From contig NC_013084.1 in NCBI RefSeq assembly GCF_000142805.1, forward strand, positions 124,001 to 188,000: DNA of 64,000 bases. The letters run 5' to 3'. Positions 8,738 to 18,390 of the stretch are shown one piece after another (positions within the stretch are counted from its first letter, which is position 1; each line of letters starts with the position of its first letter). The notes beneath the pieces were generated by a model. That model searched no databases. It was not told the origin of the DNA and was given only the letters and a program-made list of their open reading frames with translations. The position numbers were made by a program, and so were the translations under genes. Source of the DNA: Lachancea thermotolerans CBS 6340. Its lineage: Eukaryota > Ascomycota > Saccharomycetes > Saccharomycetales > Saccharomycetaceae.

Positions 8738-10246
8738 ATGTCAAAATCGTTGATGCGCAGAGCTAAAAACGTGGTGAACGGGTACTCCACGACGCAAGTG
8801 CTGTTGCGAGAGGCCACTTCGAACGACCCAGATGGACCCTCGCTGGATTTGATGGACGAGATCGCGGAGCGGTCCTGGGACAGCGTGAGCTTTTTCGAAA
8901 TTATGGATATGCTCGACAAGCGCTTGAACGACAAGGGAAAGAACTGGCGTCACGTGGCGAAGTCGCTAACAGTACTGGACTATCTCGTGCGGTGCGGCTC
9001 GGAGCATTGTGTGCCCTGGGCCAAGGAAAACCTGTATATCATCAAGACGCTTCGCGAATTTACGCATGAGGACGAGACAGGCGTAGATCAAGGCCAAATT
9101 GTGCGGGTTAAGGCGCGTGAGCTCACAGCGCTGCTGCAAGACGAGGAGCGGCTGCGCGAGGAGCGCGAGCTCAAAGGACGCAATCGCAGACCGCGCCGTC
9201 GCAAGAACAGTGATTCCTATGACGACGACATGCAGCGCGCTCTCGAGGAGAGCAGAATGACTGCAGAGCAAGAGGAAGCCGAGCGCCGCCGCAAGCTCGA
9301 GATGTATGACAATAGTGCAGATGACCTGCAGACGGCGCTGCAGCTAAGCAAAGAGGAGGAAGAGCTCCGGCGCTTGCGCGAGCTGCAGATGCAGCAGCAA
9401 ATGCAGCAAGCTCAACAGCAAATGTTCGGGCTTCAGCAGCAGCAGACCCAGCAACCTATGTATTACGACGTGTTTGGCAATCCAATTAGCGCTGAAGAGT
9501 ACTTGCAATATCAGCAGCAGATGTTGGAGCAGCAACAGATGCTCGAACAGCAGCAGCAGCAGCAGGCGCTGGCTCAACAACTGGCTCAACAGCAGTATTT
9601 GGCCCAGCAGCAGTACTTGGCCCAGCAGCAGCAGCAACAGCAGGCGCTGGCACAACAGCAGTACATGCAGGCGTATGCGCAGCAACAGAACGCGCAGCAA
9701 CAGCTCCTGCCTCTGGAAACAGGCTCCAACAACCCCTTCGCAAAGAACGCACAGCAACCCTCGGCTGAAGATCCATCTAAGTATGCAGCAGCTTCTTCGC
9801 CACAGCGTACTCAACAACTCTCCCCTCAACTACAGCCACAACCAGAACAATTTCAACAGCAACAGCAGCAGATTCCTCAACAGCCGCTCAAGCAAACCAG
9901 AACTGGTAACCAATCTGTTACTGACAAATTCAGCGATCTAAATAACCTCCTAGCGAGCGGTACTGGCTTAGACACATTTGGTAATACCGGCCAGACCCGT
10001 ATTCCTGCCCAACACACCAAGACTGGCACTTTCATTAACTCTCAGGGTACAGGCTACAAGCAAGTCTCAAATATGCCTCAAGGTAAACACAATCCCTTCT
10101 TGGGCCAGCAATACACCGGTCTTCCCAGCACAAGTGTCGTACCTTCTTACACAGGATATGGCTTTGGAAATCAAAACGTGCAGAAGCAGACAAACCAAAA
10201 CCGTGCAAACGGTGCGGACCAAGGCGTTAGCTTGATCGACCTATAA
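8738..10246 (+). CDS. ENT1: Epsin, single orthologue of Ent1 and Ent2
   Basis: A 502-residue epsin, the unduplicated counterpart of S. cerevisiae ENT1 (YDL161W) and ENT2 (YLR206W). Epsins bind PI(4,5)P2, ubiquitinated cargo and clathrin at endocytic sites. Domains: ENTH domain at about 1-150; two ubiquitin-interacting motifs (DDDMQRALEESR near 168-180 and DDLQTALQLSKEEE near 195-210); a long Gln-rich region (about 215-395); two NPF motifs (SNNPFAKN and KHNPFLGQ) for EH-domain partners such as Ede1 and Pan1; and a C-terminal clathrin box LIDL ending the protein. The symbol is assigned by synteny; ENT2 would be equally right. Confidence 0.95.
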   Translation: MSKSLMRRAKNVVNGYSTTQVLLREATSNDPDGPSLDLMDEIAERSWDSVSFFEIMDMLDKRLNDKGKNWRHVAKSLTVLDYLVRCGSEHCVPWAKENLYIIKTLREFTHEDETGVDQGQIVRVKARELTALLQDEERLREERELKGRNRRPRRRKNSDSYDDDMQRALEESRMTAEQEEAERRRKLEMYDNSADDLQTALQLSKEEEELRRLRELQMQQQMQQAQQQMFGLQQQQTQQPMYYDVFGNPISAEEYLQYQQQMLEQQQMLEQQQQQQALAQQLAQQQYLAQQQYLAQQQQQQQALAQQQYMQAYAQQQNAQQQLLPLETGSNNPFAKNAQQPSAEDPSKYAAASSPQRTQQLSPQLQPQPEQFQQQQQQIPQQPLKQTRTGNQSVTDKFSDLNNLLASGTGLDTFGNTGQTRIPAQHTKTGTFINSQGTGYKQVSNMPQGKHNPFLGQQYTGLPSTSVVPSYTGYGFGNQNVQKQTNQNRANGADQGVSLIDL

Positions 10247-10323
10247 TTAGTATCCAACCATATTATTTCACTATCAGTTCCTTACTGAACGAGTTTCTTG
10301 TACTATATAAAAATCATCAAGCG

Positions 10324-10584
10324 CTACATATCTAAAAGCAGCAAACCGGATACTCTCTCCAAATCTTTATGAGTTAGGACAACCTGATCTCCCAGCTGGT
10401 CTTGGTGCTCGCTTTTGACTTGCTCCTTATTCTCAATTGACCGCAGAAGTGCCTCGCGAACAAATACCTCCAGGTATGCATCAACTAGAGACAAGGTGCT
10501 TTCAGTAATTCGTGTTGAGTCATCCTTGAATGAGCAGGTCTGAAATATACGCGCTATTGTGTCGCTAGGTATTGAGTTTGGCAT
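10324..10584 (-). CDS. MHF2: Mhf2 (CENP-X) histone-fold protein
   Basis: An 86-residue histone-fold protein matching S. cerevisiae Mhf2 (YDL160C-A, 80 residues). Mhf2 pairs with Mhf1 (CENP-S), supports the Mph1/FANCM helicase at stalled forks, and is part of the CENP-T-W-S-X-like centromere histone-fold set. The helix pattern is visible: IARIFQT, then TLSLVDAYLEVFVREALLRSI, then VLTHKDLERVSGLLLLDM. Its position next to the epsin gene matches S. cerevisiae, where it lies between ENT1 and DHH1. The dynactin p62-like gene lies just upstream on the same strand, with 72 bp between them. Confidence 0.85.
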   Translation of the reverse strand: MPNSIPSDTIARIFQTCSFKDDSTRITESTLSLVDAYLEVFVREALLRSIENKEQVKSEHQDQLGDQVVLTHKDLERVSGLLLLDM

Positions 10585-10656
10585 GCTGATCTAATACGAG
10601 GCTCCTTTGGTTGAGGGATGATTGTATTTTAGTCAAAGATGATCAATTATTCTATA

Positions 10657-11802
10657 TCAATGCAGAACCGCCTGCAATGTTACGTATACACCTTTAATGG
10701 GTATGGTAAGTTGTATCCTATGAGTTTTAGCTGGCTCGAGTATATACATTGGCAGTATGCACCAGCCACTTCCTTGATCTATCATATTGTTTTTGTGAGG
10801 CGCGGTTTCGGGTCTCGTTAACCTCCTAGACTTCTCCGTGGCCAGAATATTAGTATTGCTGTTTAATTGGTAGGTTGGGACTCTTGTTACAAGGCGCTTT
10901 ATAGTTTCCATGGTAGACTCGCATTTGACAGGCCCGTCATATGCCAATGTGAACTGACGTACAGGAATGTGAATTGTAGCCGAGCCAAGTATTGTGATCT
11001 CAACTGGGGTATCAGATTGATCGCTGGCCGTAAAAACCAAAGCCATAGCGTTTTCGTCAGAGACAGAAGGCTCGACTTTAGACCTGTGAACAATCTCGAG
11101 GCTCGGGAGCATATGCGCAGCGAACGACTCTAGCAGAAATCTTGAAGACCTTGGGTCAGGATGTGACTTGGTCAGCCACTCCCCGCAAGACGGACATCGA
11201 TAGTCGAACTTGGCACGTAGGCGAAGAGGAAGAGGTAAGGCAATATCTCCTGAGTCCTTTGTGTCTTTAAATTCTATTGGGCACTCCTCATTTATCATTT
11301 TATATAGTTTTGTTTCATTGAGGCGATCGAAGAGCTCTTTTGACGCGATGCTTTCACTGACTTCCCCGCCTTCTTCCATGTACTGCAGCTCCCGCTTGAA
11401 GCCATAGAATTCCCGGAGCGAGTTGAACCTCTGGGTATACGGGTCTTCCTTTTTCCGCAGCTCTTCAACGCAGCCGGTGAGCGTTTTTAAGGTACTAACT
11501 TCAGGAGTCTTGTACCTCCAGCTGCATCCATTACACACCATTTCGAAGCGTTTGTGCCCACTCGCTAGTTTCTCCATTGAAACAGAAAGAATAAGTTCGC
11601 ATCGGGGGCATTCGAGGCAATTGTGTACACATCTTAGCTGGCCCTCTGATTCCGCAACCCTAAAACAGCCAGGACAGTACTTGATCAGTAGTTCGGGTTT
11701 CTGGCACCAATTGCAGGATACACGGTGACACTTCGCGCATATGTTCAGCTTATAAATGGAATTAGGCTCCGTCGAACAACTACACAACCATTGCGCTATC
11801 AT
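10657..11802 (-). CDS. Dynactin p62-like subunit (DCTN4 family)
   Basis: A 381-residue protein that I assign to the dynactin p62 family (human DCTN4, Neurospora RO-2), a pointed-end subunit of the dynein activator. Seen: an N-terminal zinc-binding region of Cys pairs (C7/C9, C22-x2-C25, C30-x2-C33, C43-x2-C46), then NCLECPRC and CNGCSWRY, which line up with the DCTN4 pattern of a CPGC-type pair and CGFCRW. Next come DPYTQRFNSLREFY (compare NPHTQRMNKLIEYY in human DCTN4) and a late pair in RCPSCGEWLTKSHPDPRSSR, followed by the same kind of C-terminal beta-rich domain. It is shorter than human DCTN4. I know of no S. cerevisiae p62; the slot between MHF2 and HRD3 matches no gene there. The ATG at 11802 is clean. 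Divergent from HRD3. Confidence 0.82.
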   Translation of the reverse strand: MIAQWLCSCSTEPNSIYKLNICAKCHRVSCNWCQKPELLIKYCPGCFRVAESEGQLRCVHNCLECPRCELILSVSMEKLASGHKRFEMVCNGCSWRYKTPEVSTLKTLTGCVEELRKKEDPYTQRFNSLREFYGFKRELQYMEEGGEVSESIASKELFDRLNETKLYKMINEECPIEFKDTKDSGDIALPLPLRLRAKFDYRCPSCGEWLTKSHPDPRSSRFLLESFAAHMLPSLEIVHRSKVEPSVSDENAMALVFTASDQSDTPVEITILGSATIHIPVRQFTLAYDGPVKCESTMETIKRLVTRVPTYQLNSNTNILATEKSRRLTRPETAPHKNNMIDQGSGWCILPMYILEPAKTHRIQLTIPIKGVYVTLQAVLH

Positions 11803-11931
11803 TTATTTGTCGATTTCTGGCCGTTGTTCCTAAGATATGTATTATGATTGAAATTCATCGTTCAGGTACATACGGTAGTTGAAGTGTTCGCCAAACAAAA
11901 TATCACTCAACCCGAGCATATACACAAGCGA

Positions 11932-14172
11932 ATGCGATTGCAGCACTTATGGACGGCTGCAGTTTGGTGTCAGCTTGTCCTGAGTACTCAGGACCCCTGG
12001 CAGGAGGCAGTAGCTCTTCTAGAGACCTTACCTATGAAGGCAGACCCAATGGTTTCATCAGCTCAGGAATCAGACCCTTACATGGAACAAGTCGGCAGAG
12101 GAATAAAGATCACTCTCCCAATAGATTATTATGAGAGAGAACAAGAATCAAACTATAAGTCATTTTTCGAGAACGAAGCGTCGCCTGTTCAGCAAGAAGC
12201 CTACAAAAAGCTAGTGAGGTCTAGCGATGAATTCAACAATACCGAAGCAACTTATACACTAGCGCAGATGCATCTGGTACAGAACTTTGGGTTTCCGCAC
12301 AACAAGACGTTGGCCTTCAAGTATATGCAGAGGTTCAACGAGCTGACAGACTTTCAGAACGCGTCAGCCGTTTTTGAGCTCGGAGTGATGCATATTACAG
12401 GACTGTTTGGAGCGATTCCTATTGACGTGTCTAAGGGGCTAGCCTTTTATGAGCAAGCTGCTAAGCTTGGTGATTATAGAGCAAGAATGGCTCTGGCATA
12501 TCGCTACTTAAATGGGATTAATACGCCAAAGGATCTCAACCGCTCTCAGTTCCTATATAGCCTTTTGGCGAGAGAACTGCGCGAACACTTTAATGACACC
12601 GAGTGGAATATATTTCCTCCCTACGTTGAATCCTACTCAGTTCGAATTCCGGACTTCAGCGGTGGATTGCTGGGCAGCGGTTTGAGCGTTACTGCTTCCT
12701 CCGCTAAGAGGACTAGATCCAGTCGTCCTGACATTACGTCTTCTATCCTAACAAACCTACAGTCCGGAAAGATAGTTCTGCGGTTTGTTGGGGGGCAGGG
12801 CGATTTTTTAGAAGATGACGATGACGACGAAAACAAGATTGTGGATTATTATTACACGGCCTTAGACAATTACCAGGGCACATACACGCAGAAGAGAAAT
12901 CTGGAAAAAGCATTTTATCTTTTGAACTCTACAGTGCATGAATTTCGTCCTTTCCTTAAGTTCATGGATCCGCTGCCGAAGTATTACTATGCGCGGTGTT
13001 TGGAGTTGCTCGGGCATATGTATTTGACTGGAGAGGGAATAGAGCGTGCCGATGTAGATTCATCAGAAGTTTGTTTGAAAGATGCCATAGGAATCAGAGA
13101 TGCCTTACCGCAGGCTTATTTGGATCTCGGAATAATAAACCATTATTTCCGCAACAATATAACGGAAGCAGTAAAGTGCTACACCCATTTAAGAGAATCC
13201 CAGAGCAGTACTGGAGCCGAACTTTTCCAGCTTGATAAAATTTACAAGTCCGGTCTACTACCCAAGGACGGCGAGTTTGCATCACTCTGGATAGAAAAGG
13301 AAAGCTCGCCAAATGTCATAAGTATAGGAATGCTCCCCGAAAAGTTCATTGAACATGCAGCTATCTTTTACGGCTGCAACCGCGCCGTTTACGAAAACGC
13401 GGTTAACTACGAGAGTGACGTCTTTTTCAAGGGTCCTGGCGGGGGATCTCTGGTTGCGCTCAATGGGTTTAGGCGGTTCGTGCACTCAAGGGAAAATCTG
13501 GTGGCCCCACACCTTAGAGAGGCATTTGTGGAGCTTCTTCTCGGGAACACTGAGGCAGCCTTATGGCTCTATGCACAGGCTGCGGAGCAGGGCTTTGAAA
13601 CCGCGCAGACAAACACTGCATTCCTTCTTTACCAACCCTCCTTCTTGCTGGAAGACCCTCCACAGGTGCCCCAAGAAAGAAAGCTGCTTGCGGCCACGTA
13701 CTATAAGCGTGCTTATGGACAACACAACACCGACGCTCTCGTTGTAGCAGGGAACATTTATTATAACATGGGTCTCTATGTGGAGGCAGCAGAGCTGTAC
13801 AGAGCGTCTTCTACACCGCAGGGTAGCTGGAATCTGGGTTACATGTACGAATTTGGTCTCGGAGTGAAGCAAAGCTTCCGTCTTGCCTCTCGGCACTACA
13901 AAAGCTCGCTTTCGCAAACCCGCAAAGTTTACTTGGGCGTAAAACTCACACTACTGAAGCTTCAGCTGAAAAAGTGGCTCAGCTGGCTTTCGGACAAGCC
14001 AATTGTACGGCCGCTCCTCGGCGCTAGCGCCGATGAAGAGAATGGGTCACTTGGAACCTCGCTACCAGGTTCAGGCACTTTTAAGTGGATGAAGAAAAAG
14101 CAGGAGAGACAAACCCATGCGCCTGAGCAGACTACGCCTTGGTCGCTCCTATCGCGATTCTTCTCTTTCTGA
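11932..14172 (+). CDS. HRD3: Hrd3, lumenal substrate receptor of the Hrd1 ERAD ligase; no C-terminal anchor seen
   Basis: A 746-residue homologue of S. cerevisiae Hrd3 (YLR207W, 833; SEL1L family), which recruits misfolded glycoproteins to the Hrd1 ubiquitin ligase. The ATG at 11932 gives a signal peptide (MRLQHLWTAAVWCQLVLS); the frame is open 28 codons further but only from a TTG. Sel1-like repeats run through most of the protein, for example LAFKYMQRFNELTDFQNASA, YLGHMYLTGEG-type units and WNLGYMYEFGLGVKQSFRLA. N-glycosylation sequons are frequent. The protein stops at WSLLSRFFSF, roughly where the S. cerevisiae protein enters its ~100-residue tail with the transmembrane helix. No hydrophobic helix follows in any frame before SEC13. 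Confidence 0.93.
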   Translation: MRLQHLWTAAVWCQLVLSTQDPWQEAVALLETLPMKADPMVSSAQESDPYMEQVGRGIKITLPIDYYEREQESNYKSFFENEASPVQQEAYKKLVRSSDEFNNTEATYTLAQMHLVQNFGFPHNKTLAFKYMQRFNELTDFQNASAVFELGVMHITGLFGAIPIDVSKGLAFYEQAAKLGDYRARMALAYRYLNGINTPKDLNRSQFLYSLLARELREHFNDTEWNIFPPYVESYSVRIPDFSGGLLGSGLSVTASSAKRTRSSRPDITSSILTNLQSGKIVLRFVGGQGDFLEDDDDDENKIVDYYYTALDNYQGTYTQKRNLEKAFYLLNSTVHEFRPFLKFMDPLPKYYYARCLELLGHMYLTGEGIERADVDSSEVCLKDAIGIRDALPQAYLDLGIINHYFRNNITEAVKCYTHLRESQSSTGAELFQLDKIYKSGLLPKDGEFASLWIEKESSPNVISIGMLPEKFIEHAAIFYGCNRAVYENAVNYESDVFFKGPGGGSLVALNGFRRFVHSRENLVAPHLREAFVELLLGNTEAALWLYAQAAEQGFETAQTNTAFLLYQPSFLLEDPPQVPQERKLLAATYYKRAYGQHNTDALVVAGNIYYNMGLYVEAAELYRASSTPQGSWNLGYMYEFGLGVKQSFRLASRHYKSSLSQTRKVYLGVKLTLLKLQLKKWLSWLSDKPIVRPLLGASADEENGSLGTSLPGSGTFKWMKKKQERQTHAPEQTTPWSLLSRFFSF

Positions 14173-14468
14173 ACCGCGAACTGGATGGGTGTCTTGAGAA
14201 TGCTACGTTCTTCCGCGCTCAGTGCCTCTTATCCTCTGCCTTCAACAATTATCGCCATTCTCGGCGGCTAAAATAATGTAAACAATCTCGGTGTTACCCG
14301 TATATACGTAGTTAGTGATATCAACTTTTATTACCCGGAGATGGAAGGCAGGCCGAATTTTATTGAGAAACAGTAACCAAGAGTCTCACTAGCCGTCTCT
14401 GCCTTGACGTGATCCAGCGAACGCGAGTAAGTCAATTGCGAACGGAGTAAGAGCATCTGGTCAACAAG

Positions 14469-15353
14469 ATGGTGACAATTACAAACGCACACACGGAGCT
14501 TATTCACGATGCAGTTTTGGACTACTATGGAAAGAGACTAGCGACGTGTTCATCGGATAAAAGCATTAAAATCTTCGAGGTAGAGGGCGAAACACACCGG
14601 CTGGTGGAGACGCTGTACGGACACGAGGGTCCCGTATGGCAGGTGGACTGGGCCCACCCTAAGTTCGGTGTTATTCTGGCGTCGAGTTCGTACGACGGCA
14701 AGGTGCTGATCTGGAGAGAGGAAAACGGCAGATGGTCGCAGATCGCGGTGCACGCAGTGCACTCTGCCTCGGTTAATTCTGTGAAATGGGCTCCACACGA
14801 ATACGGGCCTCTGTTGCTAGCTGCGTCATCCGATGGTAAGGTCTCTGTGGTGGAATTCAAGGAGAACGGCACGACCGCCCCTATACTGATAGATGCACAC
14901 GCCATCGGCGTAAACACGGCTTCCTGGGCGTCCGCAGCGCTTCAGGACGGTGCCGCGCCCCAGCAGATGCGCAGGTTCGTCACTGGCGGTGCAGACAATC
15001 TCGTCAAGGTGTGGAAGTTCAACCCGGACGCTAACACCTATCTACTCGAAGACACACTAGAGGGACACTCTGACTGGGTCCGCGACGTCGCCTGGTCCCC
15101 CTCCGTCCTGTTACGTTCTTATCTAGCAAGCGTGTCCCAGGATCGCACATGTATCATTTGGACCCAGGAGAACAGCCAAGGTCCATGGAAGAAAACCCTC
15201 CTGAAAGAAGACAAGTTTCCAGACGTCTTGTGGAGAGCGAGCTGGTCCCTTTCCGGTAACATCCTTGCTCTTTCCGGTGGCGACAACAAGGTCACCTTGT
15301 GGAAAGAAAACCTTGAGGGCAAATGGGAGCCTGCCGGAGAAGTTGAGCAATGA
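14469..15353 (+). CDS. SEC13: Sec13, COPII coat and nuclear pore WD40 protein
   Basis: A 294-residue six-bladed WD40 protein, orthologue of Sec13 (YLR208W, 297). It forms the outer COPII cage with Sec31, the Nup84 complex with Nup145C, and the SEA complex. Repeat signatures seen include [74 protein letters not shown] and [16 protein letters not shown], one per blade. The ATG at 14469 and the family start ([20 protein letters not shown]) agree. It follows HRD3 and precedes PNP1 as on S. cerevisiae chromosome XII. Confidence 0.98.
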   Translation: MVTITNAHTELIHDAVLDYYGKRLATCSSDKSIKIFEVEGETHRLVETLYGHEGPVWQVDWAHPKFGVILASSSYDGKVLIWREENGRWSQIAVHAVHSASVNSVKWAPHEYGPLLLAASSDGKVSVVEFKENGTTAPILIDAHAIGVNTASWASAALQDGAAPQQMRRFVTGGADNLVKVWKFNPDANTYLLEDTLEGHSDWVRDVAWSPSVLLRSYLASVSQDRTCIIWTQENSQGPWKKTLLKEDKFPDVLWRASWSLSGNILALSGGDNKVTLWKENLEGKWEPAGEVEQ

Positions 15354-15429
15354 AGCATAACAAGAAACAAGTCAGCACTTTTTATATCAGATAAAATAGT
15401 ATATGGGAGACTACGTATCAGCAACTCTT

Positions 15430-16347
15430 CTACAGTTCGCCAACAACCTCTTCAACCAACCTTTCCACGTCTACCGATGCAAGGAAACCTGCTTCGAGCA
15501 CCTCTTCGTGAGTAGCTTTGCCACGATCTAGCGGCACAGGGCTTTCGTCCATAGCGCTGGCTGGGAAGTCGGTGACAACTTCATTAGTGATGAGACTTAG
15601 AGCAAGAACGCGTATTCCGCAATGTCTTGCGACAATCACCTCCGGCACAGTACTCATTCCGACGACGTCACCACCCACCAATCTGATAAGCCTTGCTTCA
15701 GCTCTTGTTTCGAAGGTAGGACCAGAAACATAGGTATATACACCTTCGTGGAGAGGTCTTTCGAGACCTAATTCGGCCCTCTTGTTGAACAAAAGCTTTC
15801 TCAAGTCCAAATCGTACGCGTCGCTGAGCGGCAAGAACCTAGGGCCATACTCCTCGAAATTTGGTCCCCGCAACGGATGTTGGCCTGCGATCCCTGGCAT
15901 GTTGATGTGATCGTTCAAGCACATAAGATCGCCAGTTTGGTAGCTTGGGTTAATAGCACCGCATGCATTTGTCACAATTAGATGCTTAACAGTTTTCAGC
16001 TCATTGACTACACGGATAGGAAACACTGTCTCATGAAGGGCGTGGCCCTCGTAGTAGTGCAGCCTTCCGCACATCAACACCACAGGGCTTCCTTTCATGT
16101 AGCCAAACACTAGCTTGCCTTGGTGACCGGCAACAGTGCTACTTTTGAAGCCTGGAATCTTTTCATAAGGGATAACAAGCGGAGCAGGCTTTGGCGCGAC
16201 CTTGTCGACAATACCACCCAACCCTGATCCGCAGATGATCAGCGTTCTGGGTTCAAATCTCGTAAAGTGCTCAAAGAAGGCATGCTTCAAGAACTCGACC
16301 GCATAACCAATAAGCAGTCGCTGCTCCTCTAAATCGAACACGTTCAT
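15430..16347 (-). CDS. PNP1: Pnp1, purine nucleoside phosphorylase
   Basis: A 305-residue purine nucleoside phosphorylase of the trimeric type (S. cerevisiae YLR209C, 311). It cleaves inosine and guanosine with phosphate to the base and ribose-1-phosphate and also takes part in nicotinamide riboside metabolism. Motifs seen: the phosphate-binding CGSGLGG near residue 40; CGRLHYYEGH; the TNACGAINPSYQTGDL stretch around the central active site; the VGMSTVPEVIVARHCG signature; and the purine-contacting LITNEV. The ATG at 16347 is the first in frame. It converges on SEC13. Confidence 0.97.
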   Translation of the reverse strand: MNVFDLEEQRLLIGYAVEFLKHAFFEHFTRFEPRTLIICGSGLGGIVDKVAPKPAPLVIPYEKIPGFKSSTVAGHQGKLVFGYMKGSPVVLMCGRLHYYEGHALHETVFPIRVVNELKTVKHLIVTNACGAINPSYQTGDLMCLNDHINMPGIAGQHPLRGPNFEEYGPRFLPLSDAYDLDLRKLLFNKRAELGLERPLHEGVYTYVSGPTFETRAEARLIRLVGGDVVGMSTVPEVIVARHCGIRVLALSLITNEVVTDFPASAMDESPVPLDRGKATHEEVLEAGFLASVDVERLVEEVVGEL

Positions 16348-16914
16348 TTTGCCACCTTTCTCTGTTTTGTAAATGAAAGAGATCTTTAAAGTTCAATTCT
16401 CGAGCTTGATAAGCTTTCTATGCATCAATATTTCCACAGATAACTACGTAGGGGATCATCGTGAATGCAATGGCGCACTTTTTACTTTCAATTGAAACTA
16501 GAGTTTATGTAAATTGACGAGAATCGATGTATCGCGGGCTCTGTCGTTTCCCTGGATTGATAATAGTATGCAGTTTGGCGTACTATGCACGCTTCGAAAC
16601 AAAAGTGCTGTTTCGTTTTTGTGATGGTCATGATCGTTTTCGTAATCGTAATGCTGCTACTTCTTGTTCTTCTCATGCTTCGGCTGTCAGCTAGCATGGC
16701 TTCGAGCTGAATATAATACAAAAGCGTGTGTTTGTGTCGGATATACACACTTTGAAGCCAGTGGGGAAGAAAATTGTGGAAACATCGAATAACCTGCCTT
16801 AATGTAACAACCGCTCCAGAGATCATGAAAGAGCTAAATGCCAATGGTTGATATGATATTTTAAAAAAAAAAAAAATCGCAAGGATGGGCTACACGGCTG
16901 ACTAGAAGATTACT
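16348..16914. other. Intergenic region, PNP1 promoter and DHH1 3' flank
   Basis: 567 bp holding the PNP1 promoter and the DHH1 3' untranslated region. A run of 14 A (16863-16876; 14 T in the DHH1 transcript sense) lies about 40 bp beyond the DHH1 stop. A 112-codon minus-strand frame (16488-16826) is open from an ATG but is low-complexity in part and matches nothing I recognise. Confidence 0.5.
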
Positions 16915-18390
16915 TCAATATGTCTGTTGAGGTGCATGTCCTTGCATAGATGGGGCTTGCTCCATGGATTGGGGAGGCCCTTGCATAAATGCCTGAGGTG
17001 GGTACTGGTACTGTTGCTGAGGCATATATTGCTGCTGCTGAGGTGCATACTGCTGTGGTACAGCAGTAAATTGGGGTTGGGTTAGTTGAGGTGGAAGTTG
17101 TTGTTGTTGACCCGCAACGTTGGCCATCGTGTTTGGCAAGGAAGCCAATGGGAAGGGCACAGGAACCGCAGAATCATCTTCGGCCACGTACAGGGATTTG
17201 TCGATTTGCGCAGGAATTGCAGCAATTTCAGTGCCCAGCTCTTGCTCGATCTTGTAGAGATTGAAGCGGTCATTCCAGTTGATCAAGTTGATAGCCAGAC
17301 CCAAGTGGCCGAATCTGCCTGATCTACCGATACGATGCAAGTAGGTTTCTGCAGTCTTAGGGAAATCAAAGTTAATGACGACATTTACCGCTTGGATGTC
17401 GATACCACGGGTGAGAAGGTCTGAGCAAACTAGCGTACGGACCTTGCCCTGGCGGAATTCATGGAAGACCTTGTTTCTCTCAGACTGCTTCATACGAGCG
17501 TGAGAATAATAACACGAATAACCGAGATCTGTGATTTTCTTGGCCAGCAGCTCGACACGGTTTGTGGAGTTACAGAATATAATAGCCTGGTTGATTTGAA
17601 GCTTGGAGAACAAGGTGTTCAGACAGTGCAGCTTTTGGCGTTCCTCGACGAAAGCGTAGTACTGAGTGATACCCTTCAAAGTCAGCTCATCCATCAGGTT
17701 GATCTCGTAAGGCTTGTGCAAATGTTTTACCATAAACTCCTTAACAGTAAGTGGGAATGTGGCACTGAACAACAGAGATTGATGGACGGGAGGCAAAAAC
17801 GTTAGAATTTGCTCGATGATAGCTTTGAAGTCGCGAGACAGCATCTTGTCGGCCTCGTCCATGACAAAAAGCGGACACTCGCTGAGGTCCGCGACCTTGC
17901 GGGACGCCAGGTCCAGAACACGGCCGGGGGTACCCACGAGTATATGAACGGGCTCGTTGAGTCTCAAAATATCATCACGGAGGTTGGTACCACCGGTAGT
18001 AACCATGCACGAGATCCCGCAGTGCTTGCCGAGAGTACGCACAACCTGAGAGGTTTGGAGAGCAAGCTCACGGGTGGGAACCATGATCAGAGCTTGAATC
18101 TTGTTCACCTTGGGCTTCACCTTTTCCAGCGTGGGTACAACAAAGGCCGCGGTCTTCCCTGTACCGTTTTTGGCACGCGCCAGCACGTCACGGCCGGCGA
18201 TCGCGATTGGGATAGCCTCCTCTTGGATGGGCGAAGGCTTCTCGAACCCGGCTTCAAAAATGCCCATCAGCAGCTCACGTTTCAGGTAAAAGTCCTCGAA
18301 AGTGTTGCCCCTTGTGTTGAGCACGTCATCGGTCTGTGGCCGGGTATCTTTCTTGGGGATGTTCAGCTGTGATTTCCAGTCGTCTTCCAT
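16915..18390 (-). CDS. DHH1: Dhh1, DEAD-box decapping activator
   Basis: A 491-residue DEAD-box RNA helicase, orthologue of Dhh1 (YDL160C, 506; human DDX6). It represses translation and promotes mRNA decapping in P-bodies, bound by Pat1, Edc3 and Not1. Motifs: F..Q upstream motif ([21 protein letters not shown] then [10 protein letters not shown]), motif [30 protein letters not shown] box [11 protein letters not shown] (LLFSATFP), [12 protein letters not shown] and [10 protein letters not shown]. The last ~80 residues are a Gln/Pro-rich low-complexity tail, which may tune phase separation as in S. cerevisiae. The ATG at 18390 is the family start. Confidence 0.98.
   Translation of the reverse strand: MEDDWKSQLNIPKKDTRPQTDDVLNTRGNTFEDFYLKRELLMGIFEAGFEKPSPIQEEAIPIAIAGRDVLARAKNGTGKTAAFVVPTLEKVKPKVNKIQALIMVPTRELALQTSQVVRTLGKHCGISCMVTTGGTNLRDDILRLNEPVHILVGTPGRVLDLASRKVADLSECPLFVMDEADKMLSRDFKAIIEQILTFLPPVHQSLLFSATFPLTVKEFMVKHLHKPYEINLMDELTLKGITQYYAFVEERQKLHCLNTLFSKLQINQAIIFCNSTNRVELLAKKITDLGYSCYYSHARMKQSERNKVFHEFRQGKVRTLVCSDLLTRGIDIQAVNVVINFDFPKTAETYLHRIGRSGRFGHLGLAINLINWNDRFNLYKIEQELGTEIAAIPAQIDKSLYVAEDDSAVPVPFPLASLPNTMANVAGQQQQLPPQLTQPQFTAVPQQYAPQQQQYMPQQQYQYPPQAFMQGPPQSMEQAPSMQGHAPQQTY

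Noticed and set aside
9344-9829. Leucine-rich minus-strand frame within the epsin gene
   Set aside because: It is the antisense of CAG/CAA glutamine repeats, which reads as Leu; no independent support.
11848-11931. 28-codon N-terminal extension of HRD3
   Set aside because: It begins at TTG, and the ATG at 11932 is directly followed by a good signal peptide, so the extension is unlikely.
16488-16826. 112-codon minus-strand ATG frame between PNP1 and DHH1
   Set aside because: Open from an ATG, but part is low-complexity (Thr/Ile/Lys repeats) and I recognise no homologue. It lies in 3' flank and promoter sequence. Kept as a note only.
17809-18372. 187-codon plus-strand frame inside DHH1
   Set aside because: Antisense shadow of the conserved DEAD-box gene; no homology.
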